A stretch of DNA of 64,000 nt from Fundicoccus ignavus (GTDB taxonomy: Bacteria; Bacillota; Bacilli; Lactobacillales; Aerococcaceae): contig NZ_WJQT01000011.1 of assembly GCF_009659375.1 (NCBI RefSeq), positions 1 to 64,000 on the forward strand, in the 5' to 3' direction. The translations under genes were made by a program, and so were the position numbers. Below are positions 57,400-64,000 of this stretch, in pieces (the stretch's first letter is position 1; each line of letters begins with the position of its first letter). The notes below the pieces were generated by a model. It was not told where the DNA came from. It saw only the letters and a list, made by a program, of their open reading frames with translations, and did not search any database.

Positions 57400-57531
57400 A
57401 TTCATCACCTCATCCAAATTATCGCTGATATCCATTCGACAAGCAATCATTCTGCCTCGTCAATCTCAACGTGGAGATGTCAAATAAATTATGGTAAACT
57501 ATCGACAATATGAGTACAAGGAGCGTAAACT

Positions 57532-57822
57532 ATGCTAGAACAAGAACGCCAGAATATTGATCGAATAGACCGTGAAATTGTCCGTCTTTTTGAAGAAAGA
57601 ACACGGACAATCGAACAAGTCGCCCAAGTAAAATTAACAAATAATCTACCGGTATTAGATGCTAGCCGCGAACAATTAGTCATTGAAAAAGTACAAAGCT
57701 ATTTGACTGACCCTACTTTATCTGAAGAAATCGCAACCCTCTATACCGAAATCATGCGTCTTTCACGTGAGCACCAAACAGCTTGGCTCGCTGAACATAA
57801 CCAGTCTTTAAAACCAAGCTAA
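57532..57822 (+). CDS. Chorismate mutase, AroQ class
   Basis: This 96-residue all-helical protein, monofunctional, converts chorismate to prephenate for Phe/Tyr synthesis. RQNIDRIDREIVRLFEERTR holds the first active-site Arg and is followed by VAQVKLTNNLPVLDASREQ with Lys and the second Arg. No synthase or dehydrogenase partner is fused or adjacent. ATG follows AAGGAG. Ends at a strong terminator. Confidence 0.88.
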   Translation: MLEQERQNIDRIDREIVRLFEERTRTIEQVAQVKLTNNLPVLDASREQLVIEKVQSYLTDPTLSEEIATLYTEIMRLSREHQTAWLAEHNQSLKPS

Positions 57823-57834
57823 ATGAATTCAAAT

Positions 57835-57874
57835 GATCTTAAAAACCTCGGACTCGTCCGAGGTTTTTAAGATC
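57835..57874 (+). terminator. Chorismate mutase terminator
   Basis: A long perfect palindrome (GATCTTAAAAACCTCGGAC and its complement) spans 57835-57874. It lies at the left edge of repeat copy 11. Confidence 0.85.
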
Positions 57875-57879
57875 TGTTT

Positions 57880-58165
57880 TACCATTTCATTTAAATATGA
57901 CCGCTTTACTTTTGTTGACATTATAAGAGTAGCTCAGCGACTTGTTTCCCAAAGCGGTACTAAGGACAATCCATCGCTACTAATATAATCGCTTGCTCTG
58001 ACTTTGAGCGTAGCGAATTAGACGTATCCTAGCCGATTGAGTTGGAAAAGCCCGAACGTCAGTGAGGCTTTGAAAGCGACCTCCGCCTTGAAAAACAAGA
58101 AGTTGACTGTAGTGCAAAGCTTGATGAATCAACATAAAACTTATAGCCCCTTATGCTAGAAGCAC
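57880..58165 (+). repeat. Palindromic intergenic repeat, copy 11 (well preserved)
   Basis: Arms are GTAGCTCAGCGACTTG at left and CCGCCTTGAAAAACAAG at right; the centre has AATCGCTTGCTC-TGACTTT-GAGCGTAGCGAATT in imperfect stem form, then AAAAGCCCGAACGTCAGTGAGG, whose AAAGCC/GGCTTT ends can pair. It lies between the convergent chorismate mutase and YtoQ genes. Confidence 0.85.
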
Positions 58166-58206
58166 AAAAGGCCATACCGTTCGACTCCACTATACCTAAC
58201 TTACTA

Positions 58207-58647
58207 TTAGGCTTGTAAATACGCCAATACTGAGACAGCTTGGTCAATAGTTTCGACAGTAACGTTCGCCTTATTGCTCAATTCTTTTAATGGATGAATT
58301 AAAGCTTCCGGACGAATGAGTATTAGGGGTTTACCTAAATTAATTGCCGTTGTCGCATCCATTGCTGTATTCCATTGTCGGTACTCATCACCAAATAAAG
58401 CAATTACGATATCAGCTTTCTGCATTAATACTTGAGTTCTAAAGTTATTGATGGCAGAAGCTGCATCATCACGGTAGTATTTGTCAGGTTGCTCTCCTAA
58501 TATTTGTTCACCAATATCATCTGAAAGATCATGGTTGGCTTGAGGAGCTACAAACTCAATATCTAAAGCTGTTTCACCTATTTTGGTGATTAACTGTTCG
58601 CGCCAATTATCGTGAATTTGTCCTGCTAAATAAACAGTAAATTTCAT
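58207..58647 (-). CDS. YtoQ family protein (deoxyribosyltransferase-like fold)
   Basis: This 146-residue protein begins KFTVYLAGQIHDNWREQL, as in the YtoQ family. Other features are QANHDLSDDIGEQIL, YYRDDAASAINNFRTQVL and DIVIALFGDEYRQWNTAMDA. The fold is related to nucleoside 2-deoxyribosyltransferases, but the activity is not known. ATG follows AGGAAGCG. Confidence 0.82.
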   Translation of the reverse strand: MKFTVYLAGQIHDNWREQLITKIGETALDIEFVAPQANHDLSDDIGEQILGEQPDKYYRDDAASAINNFRTQVLMQKADIVIALFGDEYRQWNTAMDATTAINLGKPLILIRPEALIHPLKELSNKANVTVETIDQAVSVLAYLQA

Positions 58648-58800
58648 TATTATCGCTTCCTTTCATTTTAGGTTTGCTTAAGTCACTTAACTTAAGGGTA
58701 ACAAGTGTCATCAAAACTTGCAAACAAACACGATTCACCATGCTACATAAATAAATATTTTGTGATATATTAAAAATAATAAAATGAAATGGAGTTTGTT

Positions 58801-59490
58801 ATGGATTATGTACCAATTAGAATATTAGGTTTGAATCACTTGTTATATGTTGCCATATTAGGCTGCTTCGCTCTATTGCTCTTGATGAATCCTAAAAGTG
58901 TTCGTGCTAACCGCAGACGAATTACACCCACTGTTCTCGTCATAAATTTATTACAACAATGCTTATTATATGGTTACTTCATTTATTTCGATAGTTTTAC
59001 TGTCGCTGAGTCACTACCACTTCATCTGAGTCGAATTACAAGCATACTGGCAATTATTTTTCTAATTACTAAAAAACGACAACTATTTTCAGTTATCGCC
59101 TATTTTAGTCTATTTGCTTGGTTGAGTTTCTTAGTACCGACAGATATTCAGCCGATCACACATCCTTTAGGTGTTAGTTTTCTGACGAATCATGTCATCA
59201 CTTTGTTGCTGCCGTTTTATATGATCATTGCTTATCAAATTGAATTAAAAACTAGCGATAAGTATATCGCTTATGCTTGGTTGTCTCTCTATATAATCAG
59301 TGTCTATTATTTGAATCCTATCCTTGGCGGCAATTATTTCTACTTAGTTAATAAGCCGATTCTTAACAATCTTTCCGATCCTGTTTATTTAGTCGGTGTC
59401 TACATCGTCAGTTTTCTATTATTTAGCATTGGTGAACAGATTTTTAAATTCGCGAGTCATTATTACATACGAAAAGACGTTAAGCTCTGA
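58801..59490 (+). CDS. YwaF/TIGR02206-like integral membrane protein
   Basis: This 229-residue protein has about seven membrane helices. LGLNHLLYVAILG, ESLPLHLSRITSILAI and THPLGVSFLTNHVITLLLPF follow the pattern of the YwaF family, in which a His-rich helix pair is conserved. Function unknown. The ATG at 58801 follows GGAG six bases upstream; an ATG twelve bases earlier overlaps that site. Confidence 0.78.
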   Translation: MDYVPIRILGLNHLLYVAILGCFALLLLMNPKSVRANRRRITPTVLVINLLQQCLLYGYFIYFDSFTVAESLPLHLSRITSILAIIFLITKKRQLFSVIAYFSLFAWLSFLVPTDIQPITHPLGVSFLTNHVITLLLPFYMIIAYQIELKTSDKYIAYAWLSLYIISVYYLNPILGGNYFYLVNKPILNNLSDPVYLVGVYIVSFLLFSIGEQIFKFASHYYIRKDVKL

Positions 59491-59511
59491 TTTTGAGCCT
59501 AACGTCTTTTT
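59472..59511 (+). terminator. Terminator of the YwaF-like gene
   Basis: AAAAGACGTTA/TAACGTCTTTT with an inner GCTC/GAGC pair; the stem includes the last codons of the gene. Confidence 0.85.
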
Positions 59512-59520
59512 AATTACCGT

Positions 59521-59967
59521 CTATTTAACTGGGTAAACTTCATCCACTGAATCCGTTGGATGAATCACAATATACAAGTGACCATTCTGTCCAACTTTGG
59601 CAGTCATGTAAACATTATCCGTTTTATCCGGTGTTGAGGGCTCAAATGGGAAGTAAATTTCTTCCTTGGCGCCATCGTCCCAAACTAATGTCATCCATTC
59701 GATATCATCGTTTTTCACTACAGTTTCGAACATGCCTGCTTCTAGGCCACCTTGGTTAATGCTAGTTGATTGGAAAGTATCCGCATCTGGATAAATTTCA
59801 ATTTTCAAGCCTTGCGCCGGATTAATTTCTACAATTTCGCCGCCATTAATTCGGCCGATACTTGTTGAAACGCGTCTAATCCATAGATCTCCAATGTGCT
59901 CCATTGCGATTGTCCATTCCCCGCCATTGTGAAAGTGAAAACGAAATTCAGTTACTTTTCTTCCCAT
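59521..59967 (-). CDS. Unknown beta-rich cytosolic protein
   Basis: This 148-residue acidic protein has no signal peptide and no membrane segment. Alternating hydrophobic strands (WTIAMEHIGDLWIRRVS, LKIEIYPDADTF, HLYIVIHPTD) suggest an all-beta fold. The start at 59967 is fixed by AAAGGGGAGATT; a longer frame to 60024 adds non-conserved residues. I do not recognise the family. It stands alone between YwaF-like and yggS genes. Confidence 0.65.
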   Translation of the reverse strand: MGRKVTEFRFHFHNGGEWTIAMEHIGDLWIRRVSTSIGRINGGEIVEINPAQGLKIEIYPDADTFQSTSINQGGLEAGMFETVVKNDDIEWMTLVWDDGAKEEIYFPFEPSTPDKTDNVYMTAKVGQNGHLYIVIHPTDSVDEVYPVK

Positions 59968-60182
59968 CTTAATCTCCCCTTTTTGTTTGTGTTCTCCCGC
60001 TGTTACAAGTTTATTATAATACATACTTGTGAATTATTCTACAAACTTTCGGTATTTTGTTATATTTGTTACAAAGTCTTTTTTTTAGTTCACTCTGCAC
60101 AAAATACTTCTGAACATACCTCGCAACTCGTCAGCAATTCTATGCTATACTAAGAAGCAGATTAATCTTAAAGGAGTATATG

Positions 60183-60872
60183 ATGTCAACTAAAGAATTA
60201 TTAAACAAAAACTTCCAAGCAATTCAAACACAGATCCAAGAAGCAACTAGCTCGGCAGAACGCCCAGCAGACAGTGTCAAATTAGTAGCTGTAACCAAAA
60301 CGGTCCCTACAGATACAATGCGTGACTTGTTCGCTTTAGGTATGAAAACCTTTGGCGAAAATCGTACTGATGTACTCGTTAAAAAACAAGCAGAACTAGC
60401 CGATTTAACTGATATTGAATGGCACTTTATCGGTAATCTACAATCACGCCAAGTCAAAAGCATCATCAATTCCATTGATTACTTACACTCACTAGATCGT
60501 TTATCTTTAGCCAAAGAAATCCAAAAACGTGCTGAAGATACCGTTAAATGTTTTGTTCAAGTCAATGTCAGTGGTGAAACAAGTAAATCTGGTTTTGAGC
60601 CTTCTGAATTAGAGAGCACACTGGAACAACTTGCTTCCTACGATAAAATTCAAGTCATAGGACTCATGACGATGGCACCAATTGATGCAACCGAAGCTGA
60701 GTTACATCAATACTTTAAACAACTTAAAGAATTACAAACAATTATTGCAGCCCAAAAGCTTACTCATGCTCCTTGCACCGACGTTAGCATGGGAATGAGT
60801 CAAGATTATCCGATCGCAATTGCAGAAGGCGCAACTTTTATCAGAGTGGGTTCTGCTTTTTTCCAAGAATAG
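60183..60872 (+). CDS. PLP homeostasis protein YggS
   Basis: This 229-residue PLP-binding TIM barrel (COG0325) has KLVAVTKTVPTD with the PLP Lys at about residue 39, FGENRTDVLVKK, EWHFIGNLQSRQVK, and SMGMSQDYPIAIAEGATFIRVG with the phosphate site. YggS proteins balance vitamin B6 and amino-acid pools. Tandem ATGs at 60180 and 60183; the second has the better spacing to AAGGAG. In many Firmicutes it sits beside division genes; here it stands alone. Confidence 0.95.
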   Translation: MSTKELLNKNFQAIQTQIQEATSSAERPADSVKLVAVTKTVPTDTMRDLFALGMKTFGENRTDVLVKKQAELADLTDIEWHFIGNLQSRQVKSIINSIDYLHSLDRLSLAKEIQKRAEDTVKCFVQVNVSGETSKSGFEPSELESTLEQLASYDKIQVIGLMTMAPIDATEAELHQYFKQLKELQTIIAAQKLTHAPCTDVSMGMSQDYPIAIAEGATFIRVGSAFFQE

Positions 60873-60879
60873 TTATACC

Positions 60880-60906
60880 ACCTCGGACTTTTGTTCGAGG
60901 TTTTTA
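60880..60906 (+). terminator. yggS terminator
   Basis: ACCTCGGA/TTCGAGGT followed by TTTTAG, with sequence akin to the chorismate mutase terminator. Confidence 0.75.
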
Positions 60907-60944
60907 GTTTAGCCTTTTAAAGGTTGCACACCATACAGATATTT

Positions 60945-61377
60945 GCTGACGGCCCCTCGTTTCCGGCGTGAGGTGCTTTCAGGGGGACTTGAGCACGTCG
61001 CTCAAAGAGCGAGAGGCTCGTAGTGGCATTGACGACTGCTTTTCGATTAAACACAACACTCTTAGCATGTTTAGTGCTGACAAAAATAATCAATCGACAA
61101 AAATACCTGTTTCCTTAAAATGTATGAGGCCTTTTAGTTGAGCTACCGTGAGTAGCTCAGCGACTTGTTTTCCAAAACGTTATAAAAGGTAATCCATCGC
61201 TACTAATAGAATCGCGTGCCTTGACTATAAGCTTAGCGAATTCTTTATTCTAGCTTATCCTAATAAACTGAAACATCAGTGATGGCTTTGAAAGTGACCA
61301 CCACCTTTGATAAGCACTAAGCTAAGCGAAGCACGAAGTTTGGTAAATCAGCCTGACACTTATAATCCTTTACACAA
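60945..61377 (+). repeat. Palindromic intergenic repeat, copy 12, with accessory block
   Basis: The first 75 bp match the accessory block at 4621-4695. About 100 bp of unrelated sequence follows, then a repeat copy: GAGTAGCTCAGCGACTTG, CCATCGCTACTAATAGAATCG, AAAGTGACCACCACC, CTAAGCTAAGCGAAGC, TAAATCAGCCTGACACT. The arms match less well than in other copies. The gap between convergent yggS and HAD genes is otherwise empty. Confidence 0.75.
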
Positions 61378-61380
61378 TGA

Positions 61381-61423
61381 ATAAGCTCCTGCAAGACGCG
61401 CTGTCATCTTTGCAGGAGCTTAT
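61381..61423 (-). terminator. HAD phosphatase terminator
   Basis: A 14-bp perfect stem ATAAGCTCCTGCAA and its complement lies 13 bp past the stop. Confidence 0.85.
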
Positions 61424-61435
61424 AGTTTATAAATT

Positions 61436-62605
61436 TTAATTAATCATCAAACGCTCTTGGCTTTCGCCATACGCAATTGATTTATTTGACGGACGCAATT
61501 GTCCTGCATTCTCATCGCGACCTTGCACAACAAATCGAGCGTCAGGACGGTGGATTAAACTATGCGCCAACTCGACAATCGAACGCGTATCATCCGACAA
61601 TAGGCAATTGAACAACACGTTTAACTTAACATCCTGCAAGTTCATCATCATATCATAGTCACCCATGCTATCCCCAAATAATGCGATTGGCTGTTTTCCT
61701 TGATGCTGTGGCGCAATTAGTTGCTGGATGGCCGCAGTTTTACCTGCTTGCTTAGTAATAAATGTATTATCTTCCATGTAGGCCATAATTTTGCGATCTT
61801 GATCAATTTGATAACACATCGCAATCACTTGATTGAAAGGCACTTGGAAACCATACTCTAAAACTGCAGTTCTTACAACATCAATTGGACTTGCACTGAC
61901 AACATACGTCGCAATATTGTGTGATTGGAACGCTTCATACAAATCACGTAATTCTTTAGGGAAACGCAAACCAGATGTAAAGTCTGCCACAACTTCTCCA
62001 ACGATTCCTGGACATTGTGAACTACTATGGTAAACTTCTAATTCAATCGGTGCTACTAAAGCATGATCCAACATCTCACGTGTTAAATTGATTAATTCAG
62101 TTTGACTATAGCCTTGAAACCAATACGTTAACCAAGGCTGCCCAGCCTCACGGATAAAATGTTTATTAACCGCTTTATAGTAGTAACGCAACTTTGCTCT
62201 AAAGTCTTGATAAAAGTCAGTCGCTTTAACCTCTTCTAAAGAAAGTTGTGGTGCTTTTATATAATGCTCATATAACCAAGTGTAATTTTCAATTATATCT
62301 TTTGCTAAATTAGCCGGTGTTAAATTAGGTCTGTCTGCTTCTAAAATTAAATCAAAATCAAACGGCCCCGTCGTTAAAATTGTAAAAAATTGTTCAGGTG
62401 TTAATTTATATAGAAGCTGTTTCAGCATATAAATCATTAAGTTGTCTTCAACATCCGCAATCGCACTCGTATTATCAAAGTCAAATACAACATATGCTTG
62501 ATCAGCCAAAGGGGTGCCACCTGCTTGTTGATAGTGTTGAATTAAGTGATTTAAGCGCTGATAAACAAACGGTTCCCAATTATTTTGTGGAAAGAAAGTA
62601 TCCAT
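61436..62605 (-). CDS. HAD superfamily phosphatase (phosphoserine/phosphocholine type)
   Basis: This 389-residue protein has HAD motif I FDFDNTSAIADVEDNLM near residue 42 (nucleophile Asp and acid-base Asp), motif II in YVVSASPIDVVRT, a Lys in the region TFITKQAGKTAA, and motif IV GDSMGDYDMMM. It is larger than SerB because of an alpha-helical cap (about 65-190). Related enzymes dephosphorylate phosphoserine or phosphorylcholine; the substrate is unknown. No signal peptide, so it acts in the cytosol. Confidence 0.82.
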   Translation of the reverse strand: MDTFFPQNNWEPFVYQRLNHLIQHYQQAGGTPLADQAYVVFDFDNTSAIADVEDNLMIYMLKQLLYKLTPEQFFTILTTGPFDFDLILEADRPNLTPANLAKDIIENYTWLYEHYIKAPQLSLEEVKATDFYQDFRAKLRYYYKAVNKHFIREAGQPWLTYWFQGYSQTELINLTREMLDHALVAPIELEVYHSSSQCPGIVGEVVADFTSGLRFPKELRDLYEAFQSHNIATYVVSASPIDVVRTAVLEYGFQVPFNQVIAMCYQIDQDRKIMAYMEDNTFITKQAGKTAAIQQLIAPQHQGKQPIALFGDSMGDYDMMMNLQDVKLNVLFNCLLSDDTRSIVELAHSLIHRPDARFVVQGRDENAGQLRPSNKSIAYGESQERLMIN

Positions 62606-62791
62606 GATTGCCTCCTAGTTCAAAAATATCTTTACTCGAGTATACCCTTTCGCATCAATTCTGTCACTCACAGATGCTTATCTTATTTTTAGAGCAAATT
62701 TATATAAGTTATTTATAAAATTTTATATAACCAGTTAACACTTTGTGCTATAATGAACAAGTAGACAAAATATGATTGGCCATAAAGAAAG

Positions 62792-63175
62792 GTGTTGAAG
62801 AATTTGAAAAGATTATTTTTGATGACTGTAGGGTTTATTTCTTTCGGAATTGGGAGTATTGGGACTTTAATTCCAGTTCTGCCGACAACACCTTTCTTGT
62901 TATTATCCGGTTTCTGTTTTGCGCGCAGTTCAGAAAAATTCAACGTTTGGTTGAAACAACAAAAAATTTACGACTTTTATGTTGGCGATTATGCTGAACA
63001 TCGCGCGATTCCTCGAGCTAAAAAGTATCGCATCATTGCCCAAATCTATTTAATAATGGGTGCCTCTGTTTTATTAGCGCCAATTATCTGGGTTAAATGG
63101 ATGGTCGTTGGCTTAATGATTTTCCTCACAATTATGCTCTTCTTCGTGATCCCGGATAAGCCAGAAGAAAATTAA
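62792..63175 (+). CDS. YbaN/DUF454 inner membrane protein
   Basis: This 120-127-residue protein has three or four membrane segments. GSIGTLIPVLPTTPFLLLSGFCFARSSEKF (in pieces) is the hallmark of DUF454, followed by PRAKKYRIIAQIYL. Function unknown. The start is one of GTG 62792, TTG 62795 or TTG 62804, behind AGAAAGG; no ATG is available nearby. Confidence 0.85.
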   Translation: MLKNLKRLFLMTVGFISFGIGSIGTLIPVLPTTPFLLLSGFCFARSSEKFNVWLKQQKIYDFYVGDYAEHRAIPRAKKYRIIAQIYLIMGASVLLAPIIWVKWMVVGLMIFLTIMLFFVIPDKPEEN

Positions 63176-63187
63176 ATAACCATTAAC

Positions 63188-63223
63188 CCCCAGAAGTTAG
63201 TTTATAAACGCTAACTTCTGGGG
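63188..63223. terminator. Terminator between YbaN and GNAT genes
   Basis: A 13-bp perfect stem CCCCAGAAGTTAG and its complement lies between convergent genes. Confidence 0.8.
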
Positions 63224-63253
63224 CTTAATATTTTGTGATAATTTTTGTTAATG

Positions 63254-64000
63254 TTACTGGAGTGTTCGCTCAAAGATTCCATAATGATGTTGTTTCGTCT
63301 GCATATCAGGCAGGTAGTTTTTCGTAACTTTAGTATGATGAATCATGCCGGCAACTGCATAAGCTGAACGTTTTTCGATCGCTTGATAGATTAAATGAGT
63401 CAAAGCCGATCCTAGTCCTAAGTAGTCCTCATCTACACCAAGATACATCACAGTATAGCGCTCAGCTTTGTGGCGGATACGTAGGATGCGCAATAATGTG
63501 AGTGGGTTTAATGAACCGTAAACTAGATTCCCGTAATCGGGCACCGTGATGACAAAGCCAACTAAGCGTGCTTGATCGTAAGCTAATTTCACCATTGTGA
63601 AATCGAGTATCTGTTGGTAATCCTTAAAAATCTGTTTAAATTCTACATAAGTAATGGCTTCAAACAACGGGAACCCTTTAAATAATTCACTCAATAGTTG
63701 ATAGACTTGCGGCAAAATCGCTTCCCACTCCTTGGCTTTTGCATCTTTAAATGTTAGCCCCTTATCAAGAAACAGCTGATAGCGTTTGGATAACCGTTGA
63801 TGAGGTCCTACTGCTTCAATTCGCTTGAAGAAATTGGAGAGATATCGTTCAGTCAATTCAAATCCTACCGCTTCCCATAACACTGGATAATAAGGTGGAT
63901 TATAAGGTTCGCCCGTAAATGGCGTATCCTCATAACCACTTAACAGCATGCGATAACTCACCCAAAAACTCGCTTGAACCGGACCAATCATTCGCTGCGC
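63254..64000 (-). CDS. GNAT-like acyltransferase, 5' end cut by window edge
   Basis: The frame is open to the right edge, so the N-terminus lies outside. Visible are YEDTPFTGEPYNPPYYPVLWEAVGF (in pieces), LVGFVITVPDYGNL, and a C-terminal acetyl-CoA-type segment VMYLGVDEDYLGLGSALTHLI followed by KNYLPDMQTKQHHYGIFERTL. The Gly-x-Gly pattern fits GNAT motif A. The EPYNPPYY region resembles a family of uncharacterised large GNAT proteins. Substrate is unknown. Confidence 0.65.
   Translation of the reverse strand, partial: AQRMIGPVQASFWVSYRMLLSGYEDTPFTGEPYNPPYYPVLWEAVGFELTERYLSNFFKRIEAVGPHQRLSKRYQLFLDKGLTFKDAKAKEWEAILPQVYQLLSELFKGFPLFEAITYVEFKQIFKDYQQILDFTMVKLAYDQARLVGFVITVPDYGNLVYGSLNPLTLLRILRIRHKAERYTVMYLGVDEDYLGLGSALTHLIYQAIEKRSAYAVAGMIHHTKVTKNYLPDMQTKQHHYGIFERTLQ

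Noticed and set aside
62776-62997. Alternative frame overlapping the start of the YbaN gene
   Set aside because: It is out of frame with the clear DUF454 protein and has no family likeness.

Overview
The window is a chromosomal segment of a low-GC Gram-positive bacterium of the order Lactobacillales. This rests on its Spx/MecA/SpxH/CoiA/PepF set, a RelQ alarmone synthetase, T-box leaders before metQ and thrS, an L20-type leader before infC-rpmI-rplT, DnaB/DnaI primosome loaders, a CcrZ-TrmB pair and a heterodimeric LmrCD-type exporter, with no sporulation genes. Aerococcaceae or Carnobacteriaceae would fit, but that is inference. Most genes lie on the minus strand, which is probably the leading strand.

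Layout. 1-320: 5' end of an IS1380-like transposase. 391-6393: release factor 3, a DivIVA-like coiled-coil protein, an M42 aminopeptidase, a GNAT enzyme and MgtE. 6434-11022: relQ-nadK-thioredoxin lipoprotein-rluA on the minus strand, with a CYTH protein and SpxH on the plus strand. 11123-13607: T-box-controlled methionine-binding protein, divergent from an aminotransferase. 14299-18616: ABC exporter pair and an HD hydrolase. 19660-21060: infC-rpmI-rplT with its leader; infC starts at an AUC codon. 21074-24520: O-antigen-ligase-like protein, D,D-carboxypeptidase, IS200/IS605 element. 24960-34783: thrS with T-box, a small membrane protein, dnaI, dnaB, nrdR, coaE, mutM, polA. 34876-38785: murC, a disordered protein, ytpR, pepA. 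39329-41255: membrane-anchored protein, ccrZ, trmB. 41294-47802: membrane protein with a possible permuted NlpC/P60 fold, pepF, coiA, mecA, spx. 48256-51054: trpS, perR-like fur, ArAE exporter. 51549-58647: L,D-transpeptidase, small and RDD proteins, FrnE-like DsbA, DUF1801, DUF1622, aldehyde dehydrogenase, chorismate mutase, YtoQ. 58801-64000: YwaF-like membrane protein, unknown protein, YggS, HAD phosphatase, YbaN and a truncated GNAT.

Themes. Much of the Spx stress/competence circuit is here (Spx, its ClpXP adaptor SpxH, MecA, CoiA, PepF), beside RelQ, a PerR-like regulator with a near-consensus box, and two secreted or cytosolic thiol-fold proteins.

The most unusual feature is a family of about 12 copies (10 loci) of a 200-310 bp intergenic repeat. 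Each is a giant imperfect palindrome with a hairpin-rich centre. All copies face the same way, and seven of the ten loci lie between convergent genes. In the tandem pair at 46823-47322 both arms of the palindrome differ from the other copies yet still match each other, which argues that the structure itself is maintained. Two further structures deserve attention: a nested array of four 94-bp repeats (19038-19404), and a hairpin whose 3' arm is the ribosome binding site of coiA (45776-45817). No rRNA, tRNA or CRISPR array was seen.
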